Origin: Emergomyces orientalis
Lineage: Eukaryota > Ascomycota > Eurotiomycetes > Onygenales > Ajellomycetaceae
NCBI GenBank assembly: GCA_002110485.1
Contig: MOWL01000001.1
Coordinates: 310,001-374,000 of the forward strand
Reading direction: 5' to 3'
DNA: 64,000 nt
This document shows positions 35,101 to 45,119 of this stretch, piece by piece. The position numbers were made by a program, and so were the translations under genes. Each line of letters starts with the position of its first letter. Positions within the stretch are counted from its first letter, which is position 1. Below the pieces are notes generated by a model, which was given only the letters and a program-made list of their open reading frames with translations, had not been told where the DNA came from and ran no database searches.

Positions 35101-35688
35101 ATCCTTCGCTGTTTGTTCGTCCACAGGAGAGCCAATTCCCGCAACAACTCTTTTCAAGGCTGTATATAACGAGCTCCTTAATCCTGCATGGTTTTGGGCC
35201 GACTTGAACAGCTTCAATAAAGCAGAGCAGACGACATTCGATTGAGTGAACAGACTGTCTCCAGCTACCGCATATATATCCCCTATCGCGACAGCAGCTG
35301 CAATCTTAGTCTTCAGTTCCCAATCATTCTTCCCGGCATTGAGAATTCCTAAAAGTTGTGTGACGGTGTCGTAAAGTGTACTTCGGTCCCCCTTGCTAAA
35401 GATTGCGTTGAAACATCGGCCAACATTATTCCGAATAACTCTGGTCGGGGTAGGGGACGAGAGCTTTAAGATTTTAAAGAGTTCTTGAATGATAAACCTC
35501 TGTTGGGAAGATAGTCCTGCCTTATCAAGCGTCGCAGTATATTGAACGAGGTCCGCGGTAAATGTCAGGAGGTATAGGTCTTGTTGCTCGGAGGGGAGAG
35601 AATGGAGCTTGGAGACGTCTAGTTCGGCGCAGGAGTCCGCATTTTCTGGCCCAGCTGGTGGCGCAGAAGCGGTTTCAGGAGCCGACAT
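29163..35688 (-). CDS. LAA1: HEAT-repeat AP-1 accessory protein (Laa1/HEATR5)
   Basis: Six exons: 33235-35688, 32819-33181, 31491-32768, 31198-31429, 30839-31137 and 29163-30779. They join in frame to about 2080 residues, the size expected for HEATR5/Laa1. The N-terminus has LDVSKLHSLPSEQQDLYLLT, typical of fungal members. HEAT-type helices follow throughout, for example LKTKIAAAVAIGDIYAVAGD and the exon 2/3 region with LGCIHSQVGGMAAGFHL. Laa1 binds clathrin adaptor AP-1 and supports traffic between the trans-Golgi and endosomes. The start at 35688 was chosen because it lies just before the conserved N-terminal motif. An upstream in-frame ATG at 35724 would add 12 residues. Introns are 49-78 nt. 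It is divergent from TACO1. Confidence 0.9.
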
Positions 35689-35947
35689 TGATTCCGATGC
35701 TTCATAGGAATGCTCCAGACGCATCTGCAATTTGCGCGAACTAAATGTTTGAAGGTGCGTTAAGGGGCTCGAGCCAAATGTTGTTCGTAGAGGTTCATAC
35801 TTCGAACTTGTCAAGAAGCCGCCCGCGGCAGGACGCCCGGATCAATGGTCGGGCCGCGCCAGGCCCATTCGGGTACGGAGTAGTACCTGGACATTAGTCT
35901 ATCCCTTCGCACATTGCGCTTCACTGTCGCTACTATAATAGACTCAT
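35689..35947. promoter_or_regulatory. Compact divergent LAA1/TACO1 promoter
   Basis: Only 259 bp separate the two start codons, so the promoters must overlap or be shared. No TATA-like element is evident. If the upstream LAA1 start (35724) is used, the spacer shrinks to 223 bp. Confidence 0.55.
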
Positions 35948-36833
35948 ATGGCTTCGACGTTTGGATTGAGGGTTTTGGGAGGGCCTCGAGCTCTACGTCC
36001 TTGGGTTTGCAAGAGCTGCCGAGCCTTGAGCTCATCCACTATTGTGCAGGCTGGCCACAGCCGCTGGTCTACGATTAAGCATGACAAAGGCAAAAACGAT
36101 GCGGCAAAGAGCAAAGAGCGCGTTTTCCACGCCAGAGACATAATCAATGCGTCGAAATGTAAGCAAGCTATCCCATCTTCTTGCCCTTTATATACTGACC
36201 CTCTGCAAAGTATTTGGGCCGGACCCGGCATCAAACCCCCGGCTCGCTCTGGTCATCAGCAAAGCGAAACGAAGCGGAATGTCGAAGAGTACAATTGAAG
36301 CCGCTATTGCACGGGGGCAGGGCATATCGTCTACGGGCGCCGCTCTTGAATCGGTAACGATCGAAGCTCTTTTGCCGTCATCAGTTGCTGTCGTGATCGA
36401 ATGTATGACGGACCAGAAGGCGCGAACACTGCAAGATATCCGCTTTTTAATTAAACATCACGGAGGAACAGTTACACCCACGAGCTATCTCTTTGAGAAG
36501 AAAGGTAGAATCGTGTTCGAGAAGCTCGAAGGGTTGAATGTAGACGATTACCTGGAGCAAGCTATTGATGCTGGGGCGATCGAGGTGGATACGGACGACC
36601 AAGGTCGGCTGAGGGTATTCACGGAGCATACAGATACAAAAGCCGTTGGCGACAAACTTTCTGCCACGGCTGGATTGAAAGTCGAAACCGCTGACATTAT
36701 TTGGGACCCGAATAAGGACACGATCGTGCCACTGCAGGCGGGAGAAGATGCAAATAAAATTGATGATATTCTCAATGCCATTCGAGAGGACTCAAGCGTC
36801 CAAGATATATACACCAATTCAACTACGATATAA
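35948..36833 (+). CDS. TACO1: TACO1/YebC-family mitochondrial translation factor
   Basis: Two exons, 35948-36158 and 36211-36833, give 277 residues. A basic presequence of about 35 residues precedes the family hallmark GHSRWSTIKHDKGKNDAAKS. The second exon carries the YebC core NPRLALVISKAKRSGMSKST and the segment KHHGGTVTPTSYLFEKKG, with the acidic segment AIDAGAIEVDTDD before the C-terminal domain. In mitochondria the family promotes synthesis of COX1 and other polyproline-containing products (yeast Dpc29, human TACO1). The donor is GTAAGC with a 52-nt intron. Its 3' end lies 66 bp from the convergent CENP-I stop codon. Confidence 0.92.
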
Positions 36834-36899
36834 AAAGAAAACAATAGGATCAATCGACTCTGGTAACTATCGCATTTACACGTACATATTTCATATATG

Positions 36900-39329
36900 C
36901 TACTTCCGCAACGCTTTCATTGTACTCCGCATTAGATTCCCAACCCCTTCAGCTCCCATCTCGTCCAACCATTCAAGCATCCTTAGTCTATATTCTTGCC
37001 AGTTTATCCTTACTCCCCCCTCTTTATCTAACGCAGCTAGAGCCTTTTGCGTCACTGGACTTGTTAGTCTCACAGACAGGGACTTCCCTTGAGTTTCTGC
37101 TAACGCCTCTTCAATGCCCCTGAAGCAAGAGGATGAAACCCTGCAAAGCGCGACGTTTTGACTTAATGAAAATACAGCTGGAAGTTGGTATTTGTACCTT
37201 TCACCACCGCCATCACGGCCTCGCCTTTCACTCAGCTCCTGCATATACTTCGAGAGCTCATTTACGGCCGTCGCTGGAACGAGGCATCCCAATGCATTAG
37301 GATCTTCCGAGTTTAAGCCTCTATTTCGCCAAAGCAGGTTGCAAATATCCATCACATAACCATTAAACTGAGAAACTACCTCTGTTGGATATGATCGATC
37401 TGGCGATCCGTTGTTTTGCAGTGTCATTGATGTGAGCGAAGTTTCGAAAGAATATTTATATGTAGCCAATATGGAACACAGCGTAGATATATGGCATAGA
37501 GTCGGTGTGAACGCAAGTATGTATACAAGTTGCGGCTGCAGGACTGTGATGCGTATGTTACCATTCGTAGGCGCATGGTTAAAAAGTCCCGCGAGGTCGG
37601 CATAAAACTGAAGTACTGCTAATGTACCCGATCGTTTTTGGATCGTCTCATCCCCCTCGGGGCCCTGTGGGCTCTCAAGTACCGTAAGGGCGAGGAGTTC
37701 CGCTCTGTCAATGACGTGTGGCAAAGGGAGCACAGGTGACAGCGAGGGAGTGGCGCGGATTACAGCACCCCAGTGCTGGATTAAAGAGGAATAGTATTGA
37801 AGCATGAGAACTTTTGATTCGCGCTGATCGCTTAGAATAGCATTTTCTATTGGAATGAAGTAGTTCCGTCGAAGAGTATCATAGTCTTGTATGGGTATAT
37901 ACTCCAGGAGCCCAAGGATGGCAGTTCTGCTGTCATGGCCGTTCCAGGAGAGAAGATAGTTGCGCAGAAACTTGTCCACAGCTTGAGGCATGCTCTGCAG
38001 AAGACGGTCAATATAAAAAAGTAATATTACCAAAGCACGGGCGTAAAGGGACATTCAACGCAATACCCACTTTCGTAAACCGCACAAACCCAACAAGGGC
38101 ATTGAACACATATTCCAGATGATCCGAGTCATCGACTTCACCCTCTCCTTCCTCCCCCGCGCGTATTCTATCCATCTCGTCCTCAAAAAAGCTATCCAAC
38201 CAACTCTCCAATCGTCGCATCGCGTCCTCATCCCTCACAAGTAGCAGGTACCTTTGCGCCAGCGGATCTACTAACGCCGCGGCGACTTGATTCGGCAGCT
38301 CGATCCTATCCAATTTCTGCACGAAATCACTCGCGCTCCGCAGTTCCTCCAATGATGTGAAATCACGCTTGACCCGCGAGGTCTGCACGACAGGGATAAC
38401 AACCTCAATTCGACTCCTCTTCACCCCCCCGCGCCGCACAACTTGAAAGGTCTGTGGAGCGTTTTGAGCATTACCTGTCAATCCAGCAGCCGCTGTTTTT
38501 TTTTGAACATGTCTCAACTGCTTAACCCACTCAGGATCGGGGTGTTTGAAGAAATAAGCAGCACGCCCTGTTGATGTATAGGTGTCCCCAACAATAATGT
38601 CTGGATAATAACTCTTGAAAACTTTCAGCAGACCCAGAAGCTCCCGTTCCACGCCGCCGGTATTCCTCATGAGTTCCATGAGCGCCTGGACGCGGAAGGG
38701 CTTTATGTGTTTCCTGCGTGTGATTAGCGAAAGAAGATGGCACAGTGATCGTCGCAGGCTGATCATTTCCAAGAAATTAAACAGGACAGCATAAAGTCTT
38801 GATAGATATGATTGATCTTCCATATCCTCATAGACTAGAATTAGCCAGCGCAGCAATAAGACTTGAGTTGCAGGCGATGGCTTGCTTCTGCTGGGTCCGA
38901 AGCAGGAGACGGCTTTTGAGATCGTGCGGGGCGGCACGCGCTCGGCTGGGTAAAGGTTCTTTACTATAGTCGTTATGGTGGTTTGATCTAAATGTTTGGA
39001 TTTTGATATTATGGTAATTAGGCGTTCTAGCAGGTGAGTTGGAATACCTGACTCGTACGCGCTGGACGCGATCGATTTCGCGAGGTCGGCAACGTTTGTG
39101 TGTCGCTGCTTAGGGGGGATGAAGGCGACTGCGTGCGCATGTTAGTTATCTGTCTCCCTGCATAAATGGACGATTTTTCGTGGATTGTTACCATTTTCCA
39201 GCTGCTCAATTGCGTCCTCCATATCCAGCCCTGGAGAATCGGTTTTAATAGGTTAGATGTCGACCAATATCTACACAATCCAATCTTATATTTTTTTTTT
39301 ATCGCACCTTGGTGTATTTCCAGAGCCAT
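36900..39329 (-). CDS. mis6: Inner kinetochore protein Mis6/CENP-I (Ctf3)
   Basis: Four exons: 39308-39329, 39192-39230, 38071-39128 and 36900-37994, giving 737 residues. Two micro-exons of 22 and 39 nt encode the first 20 residues (MALEIHQGLDMEDAIEQLEN). Exon 3 continues FIPPKQRHTNVADLAKSIAS. The conserved centre DHLEYVFNALVGFVRFTK joins exon 4 at SMPQAVDKFLRNYLLSW across a GTGGGT donor. CENP-I is an alpha-helical-repeat subunit of the CENP-H/I/K group in the constitutive centromere network. The micro-exon assignment rests on exact phase matching. An upstream open frame at 39361-39666 could instead hold a longer 5' end. Confidence 0.87.
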
Positions 39330-40060
39330 AGTCTCTGGAATGTTTTGGATGCTTTGCTTTCTAGGATGGTGGAATGCCCAGGTCGCTTTCGATGGACTTA
39401 TCCAAAGCTGCCTTGCAGCCCTGCTGAAACCTCAGGAAGTGGAGAGCCAATAGAAAGAATAGAATCGCCGATAATAAACAAAATTCACACTCTCCTTCAA
39501 GCATTTGTGCAATTACACTTTTGGTAATGTAAATCAGAATCGTGAAGCAACGGATTTTATTATCACTATCAAGGCTGGTTTTGATGGTTGCGCAAACTCT
39601 ATGTGACGCGATTAACGCGTCCAAGTATTGACCAGATGGCGGGAGATGGCAATCAGCTAGAACCATGTATAATTAGACCCTGGGATTTAAAATGTAGTCG
39701 CATTGGGCTGGAGAATATTTGTATATAATTGCGATTAAATATAAATGTTTTTTGGGCATTGAAATAGACATAATTTACGAGTTGCACAGCAGCCCCTCTG
39801 TGAACACCTTGTCACATGACCCAACATTGGCCTGAACAATCCTAATTAATTGAACAAGAGCTCCGCTGGGGAGGTTTCACGTGAAAAGTAGATAGAAAAT
39901 GAGTTTGCTTCATCTGGTATACAATACTAGCGAAATTAATATGTAACATCTATTCAATTTTAAAAAGATAACCGCGAGATGCGTTAATATTCCACGACCA
40001 ACTCTTGAAACTATTCCACTGCATCCCCCCTTCTCGTCAAACCACATATACTAACCAAAT
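39330..40060. other. Spacer between tandem minus-strand genes
   Basis: 731 bp between CENP-I and CLPTM1. It includes an open minus-strand frame (39361-39666) with a hydrophobic stretch but no recognised domain. It is most likely CENP-I leader and CLPTM1 3' flank. Confidence 0.45.
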
Positions 40061-42218
40061 TTACTTCCGCTTGCGCGCGGAGTCCTTTTTTGTTTTGGTG
40101 GCTGATGAACTTGCCTCAGGCTCCACTGCAATAGCAGGCTCAGCGTCCTTAAGCGTCTTGGGCTGTTTATCAGCCTCGGCTTCTTCACTTTCATCCTCAT
40201 CCCCACCCTGTCCAAATTCGTTAACACGTCTATAGTCAACCTTATATTTGTAGCTCTGATACAGCCAGATAAAGAAAATAACATCGTCTCTAAGTGTGGC
40301 GAGTCTATGGAGAGTTGGCATCTTGATGGTAAATGCGAATAGATCGTCGATAAAGGTATTCAGGAATTTATATGTGAGGGCCTTTCCAGGCATATGGGCG
40401 ACAGACTGCAGGGAAAATAATGTTAGGAGGGACAAGGAGAACAAAATATAACTTTCATCGAGTGGGGTTCAAGAATATCCTTACCTTTAGGCGATAGTTG
40501 ATGTAGAGGCTGGGAACCATCATAAGGAATCCATAGGCGTAAACGCTGCCTACCAAAGTTTCGATGACATAGGAATACCACGACTTATGGTCCTCATACA
40601 CCAGGCTGTAAACTGCATATGCACCCAGTAACGGGACCGCAAGCATGTAAAGGTACTTGAAAGCTATTTCATCATATTCCTTGGTCTTTTGTTCGGTCTC
40701 GCTGAGCTTATGTTTGTCTTCGAAGGCGATAACGTATGGCAGGAACGATAACGCTGAACCCCGTCGCGGGCGACGAAGTCGTACGTCAACGGTTTTGGTG
40801 ATTTTCCATGCTTCCAGGACAATACCAAAGGCTTGGCCGCCAAGAATCATCCATGAGGTCCCCTCACTGTTATCGAGAAGGTACAGGAAGATGATGGTTT
40901 GCATGAAGACGTTCGCAAGAATGGTGCGAAGAGATGTACCAACAGAATCTTTCTTCTGGCGCCAGTGGGACTATTTGAATATTAGCGGCACAGCACCTCA
41001 TGGATGACAGAGCTCCCGACGAGGAATCCACTTACAATATCACTCTTAAAAGCAAGCCCTTCGAAAATCATATGGAGAATGCTGACGAAAAATGTGGTAG
41101 CTAAAAGATAACTATTGGTGTCCAACAAGATCTCCTTAAAAGTTTCGAATTCGCTTCCGTCACCACCAGTAGGGAGGGAAGTGCCACTTGCAGCTTGTCT
41201 CTGGGATTGTTTTGAATTCTCGTCAATATGGGATAGTAAGGTAAATTTCCAATTCTGCTGATTTTTTAAAGTGATATGGAGGGGTAACGTCTCAACAGTA
41301 GAGTTCAGTTCGGTCATATGACTCTTTAACTGCCAAAATGTATTGACAAAGAGGATCGGATAGTACCATCCATGCTGGCCTGTAGCATCTCTTGCACCTG
41401 TTTTTTCAAGTTGGAGATACTGCCGTGCTGCTGGAGCCATTGAGGGGAAATTAATAATACCAGTGTCCGGGATGACGGAGAGGGTGAAGTTGGGATGATA
41501 GAACGACCCGATTTGGGATACTGGTGGAACAAGTTCGTCCTCTTCTGTTTCACCCGCACTGAGGAGATTCTTTAGCTTCTTGGCCTTCTTTTTGGGAAGA
41601 TATTGGGTCAGAGGGCGACGGAAATAAACAGCGTTAGCGGCGCTATAGCCCTTTTCGTTGGGATCTAGTGGTTGGCCAGTGAGCGACATGTAGAAATGCG
41701 CCCATAGCGTCCCGTTTTGTTGTACTTCCTTGGGAACTTTGAAACTAGTTGCGATTTCTCTGGTGTCATCCCAATCGCCGATAGTAAAATTCTTCTCCTC
41801 AAGCACCTTTGCGTCTTCTGGGAGAGTACCCAAAGACGGGATACTTGTAGATGGTGAGACATAAATGGAAATGTCTACGGAGCTATCCATGGGCCATATC
41901 GGAGCTACTTTGTATGGAATCGCCGTGGCATTGGTAATGGTATGGATGTCTGGCCGGTCCGCGAATGCTGGAATGGCTGCCTTTTCCCCAGGAGCAGAAC
42001 CAGCACCTGTACCGCTTTGTCCTGATTTTGACGACCCGAATACTTGCGAAATAAAGAACTGGGTTGCGATGAAAAAGGCAAGCCCCTGAAGGGCAGACTT
42101 GAGCAGACCCTGTATTTTGGATTATTAGTTTAAGCAAGCATGGCGTCTGATCTGGAGAAAAGGAGGGGATGCTTACGCCTGAGCCCTGCTCTTCTCGTTG
42201 TTGACCGCGCCCCGACAT
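40061..42218 (-). CDS. CLPTM1: CLPTM1-family multi-pass membrane protein
   Basis: Four exons: 42177-42218, 41036-42109, 40485-40970 and 40061-40405, giving 648 residues. After a short cytosolic N-terminus comes a hydrophobic segment (LAFFIATQFFISQVFG). A large lumenal domain follows with conserved PIWPMDSSVDISIYVS, LWAHFYMSLTG and YYPILFVNTFWQLKSHM. The C-terminal half is multi-pass, with TNSYLLATTFFVSILHMIFE, then SWMILGGQAFGIVLEAWKIT and FLMMVPSLYINYRLK. The last exon ends in an acidic then Lys-rich cytosolic tail with a terminal RKRK that could act in ER retention. Animal CLPTM1 and CLPTM1L act in ER receptor trafficking and lipid scrambling. The fungal role is not established. Confidence 0.92.
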
Positions 42219-42648
42219 ATTGATGAGCTGCTAGACGGGATACCAAATTTGCGGGGTGAATGGTCGACTATAGAAGAAACAGCCCAGATGTAATCGCCGC
42301 CTTTTTATACTGAGGCCACTTCGCAGAAGATGCTCAGATCGGAGGTCCGGCGGCGCATGCCCGGGGGTTTGATCAGTCAGCACAGATGCAATCACATGAT
42401 ATTCCCCTCCCAAAGAGAGCCGCAATATAAAAACGAAAACCAGACACCCCTCTTCATGTCACTAAAAATTATATATACGTCTTTTCAGGAGTATTTGTAC
42501 TCTTGCTTTATCTGTTGAAGTTTTTGTAGCTGGACGGGCATTTCCTGTGTGTTGACACTTCACTAAATGCCATAAATCATACATCACGGCTTCAGGACAG
42601 CGACATGGACCGCCGCATTCCAGAATTGCTCCCCAGCTTTACACGCAG
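42219..42648. promoter_or_regulatory. Divergent CLPTM1 / SDR-like promoter
   Basis: A 430-bp divergent spacer with a minus-strand TATA-like element at 42301-42309. I see no coding sequence. Confidence 0.5.
42301..42309 (-). promoter_or_regulatory. CLPTM1: TATA box-like element for CLPTM1
   Basis: The minus strand reads TATAAAAAG, 83 bp upstream of the CLPTM1 ATG. The match to the TATA consensus is good. Sequence evidence only. Confidence 0.5.
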
Positions 42649-44407
42649 ATGACGGACAACTCCACATCCCCAGGCTCCGTGCCTTCTCATTTCCCTGCTC
42701 ATGATGGGCCAAGGGTCTGGGTTATCTCAGCGGGAAGCTCACCCATCGGTATCTCGCTAGCTCGCCAGCTACTTGCCCATGGCGATATTGTCGTAGCAGG
42801 TGTTCCGGAATCGAACCCTGAGCGGGAAGATCCCCGCAGCACTGATTTTGAAGCGTTTCTGAACGAGCTATCTATTCAAGGTCCAGGTTTGCGGGAGCGG
42901 ATGAAACCTGTGGTCATTGACATCAGGTCTGCGTCCCCAAAGATTTAATTGAGAGGTGTACGCGTGTTCTCAAATCGAGGAATATGCTCTGGAAATACGA
43001 ACAGCGTGGCTGATTCATTATGGCCCAATTGTTTGCAGAATGATGAATGAATGCCAGGCTATCATGGCAGAGGCCATGAACACATTTGGAAGGATCGATA
43101 TTTTGATATGCTGTTCAAGCCAAGGTATGTTGTGGCCATTCACTTGCCTACATCGAGCATCATACTTTGAGGATATCCATTATGCCATCGCCAGTGTTGA
43201 TCAATATGCATGACTGACTTAAAACTTTCATTTACAGCAATAATTGGCACTGTCGAAGAGCTTTCTGCGTCTGAACGGACTCGACTTCTAGTAAAAGACC
43301 AATTCGAGACTAATTACTTTGGCCCAGTAAATCTTATCAAGGCTGTTTTACCCCAATTCCGGAGGCAGAAATACGGCCATATCCTCGTCGTGGGGGGTAT
43401 TAGTATGTAGAATGACCTTGAGATAAGAATGCAGATTATTCTGACTATTTATTCCTAGCCGGCCATATAGGTACACCTGGGTTGGGGGTTTACTGCGCAG
43501 CAGGTTGGGCCCTTGAGGGCTTCTGTGACGTATGTTTTGCCCCGGGGAGGGTAGCCATCTGACATCCGATCAACTCAACCAGAACGAAAATTTGAAGACA
43601 AGACGAGGAAAAGAACATCAGCGGAAGAAAGGAACAACAAAAAGAAGCAGATAAATATGGGGGGAAAAATTCTAACAATTACTAAAACAGAGCCTCGCCT
43701 ACGAAATCGCCCCTTTCAACATCCGCCTCACTATCCTCCAATGCAGCATCGAAATCGGCATCCTCACAAACCTCATCACCAGCGTTCCTCCCATCCTCCC
43801 CGCTTACTCCCCTTCCACAAACTACGCCCCTTTATTCCGCGGCATAATGAACGGCCTTCTCACGCGCCTACCAAATCTCCGGGGATATTATAGCCGATCC
43901 CCCGAGGCGACGCCGGCGGCGTGTGCCCCCTGCTCCCCTGTCTCCCCATCGACGTCATCAACTACATCAACAAACACAAAGTCCCACACTGACTCTAACG
44001 CAAAGTCAAGCACTAACGCGTGCCGACAAGCAGAAGACGCCGAAGTTGACCATGGTGAAGAGCACATCGGATCCGACGAGCCCCTTTCCGCACCCACGGT
44101 GGTATCGATATACCCACCACTGAGCCCCGCACACCTGGATGTGCTCATTGCAGAAACCATTCATGCCATCACGGCCATTGGTGGGCATGGGAACCCACCT
44201 GCTAGACATATTGTGGGTGCGGAGGGGATTGCGGCGGTTAAGGAAAAGTTGAAAACCGTAACGGAGGAGCTGGAGGATTTCATCGAGTGTAGTAGTGCTG
44301 TGGACATTAATTGTGATCTTGATGCTGGGAGTTTGAGCGCGGTTGGGGGAGGTGAGGTGGGAGCAAATGCAAACGCGGGGGATGAAGGTGTGTTTGGGTT
44401 TACGTGA
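42649..44407 (+). CDS. SDR-fold NAD(P)-binding protein with degenerate catalytic motifs
   Basis: Five exons: 42649-42926, 43039-43124, 43238-43402, 43459-43529 and 43691-44407, giving 438 residues. The Rossmann start VWVISAGSSPIGISLARQLL is a short-chain dehydrogenase fold. FGRIDILICCSSQ stands where NNAG is expected, and QFETNYFGPVNLIKAVLP is typical helix 5. The active-site segment GVYCAAGWALEGFCDSLAYE keeps the Tyr, but the YxxxK lysine is replaced by Gly, and the glycine motif has Pro in place of its middle Gly. A long C-terminal extension has a Ser/Thr-rich linker and a conserved-looking block (HAITAIGGHGNPPARHIVG). All splice phases agree, so the gene looks intact. Substrate unknown; catalysis is doubtful. 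Confidence 0.78.
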
Positions 44408-45119
44408 GAATAATTTACATATACATGTACAGTACATAAGATGTTAGCTAGATATATATACGAATATGTGTTTGTGAGTATTCACGAATGTGAAGGAAAA
44501 GGTATATGATGTATCATGGCTTATCGCAAATTTCCGTTAACTGAGGAGTAAAAGGAAATATCCCCGATCAAATTTCTCAATGAATATTCTGTTGGAATGT
44601 AATATTGGCTTGATTCTCTATCTATGCTTTGTGTGGGTTGCAGAGAGCTATATAGCCCTGAGAGATGAAAGGAATAACATCGGGCCGGGCGGATAGATGC
44701 CTCTGACATATTCTGCATCTAAATAGCACACAAAGGACGTTTGGTATATGCGCAAGTTCCACATTCTTCAACCGTAATCAAAACGCCAGCACTGTCCAGT
44801 ACATACCTCATTTCCCGCACCCCGTATTAAAAATGATCTAGATCCCGCAAGATTTCCAAAGAAACAGGGAAGGAAAAATACAGAAATTAGGAAATTAAAG
44901 CAACATGAAGCTTGAGTAACGATGAACGTAAGAGCTCTAGCATACAGTTATTAGATGGTTGGATGACCGGAGGATGGTTTGTTGGTAAAAGGATGCTGAT
45001 GAAATGTGGTACGGAGATCATCAACCGCACTAGGAAAACCCCCTCGGAAGCTACGACACCCATTGATCTGCAAAGTGAAATGTAAAAAAGCTCGAAAACA
45101 TCCAGTTTATCCTAGACGA
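44408..45119. other. Convergent 3' spacer
   Basis: 712 bp between the convergent SDR-like and ASXH genes. No supported coding sequence. Short frames lack domain features. Confidence 0.5.
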
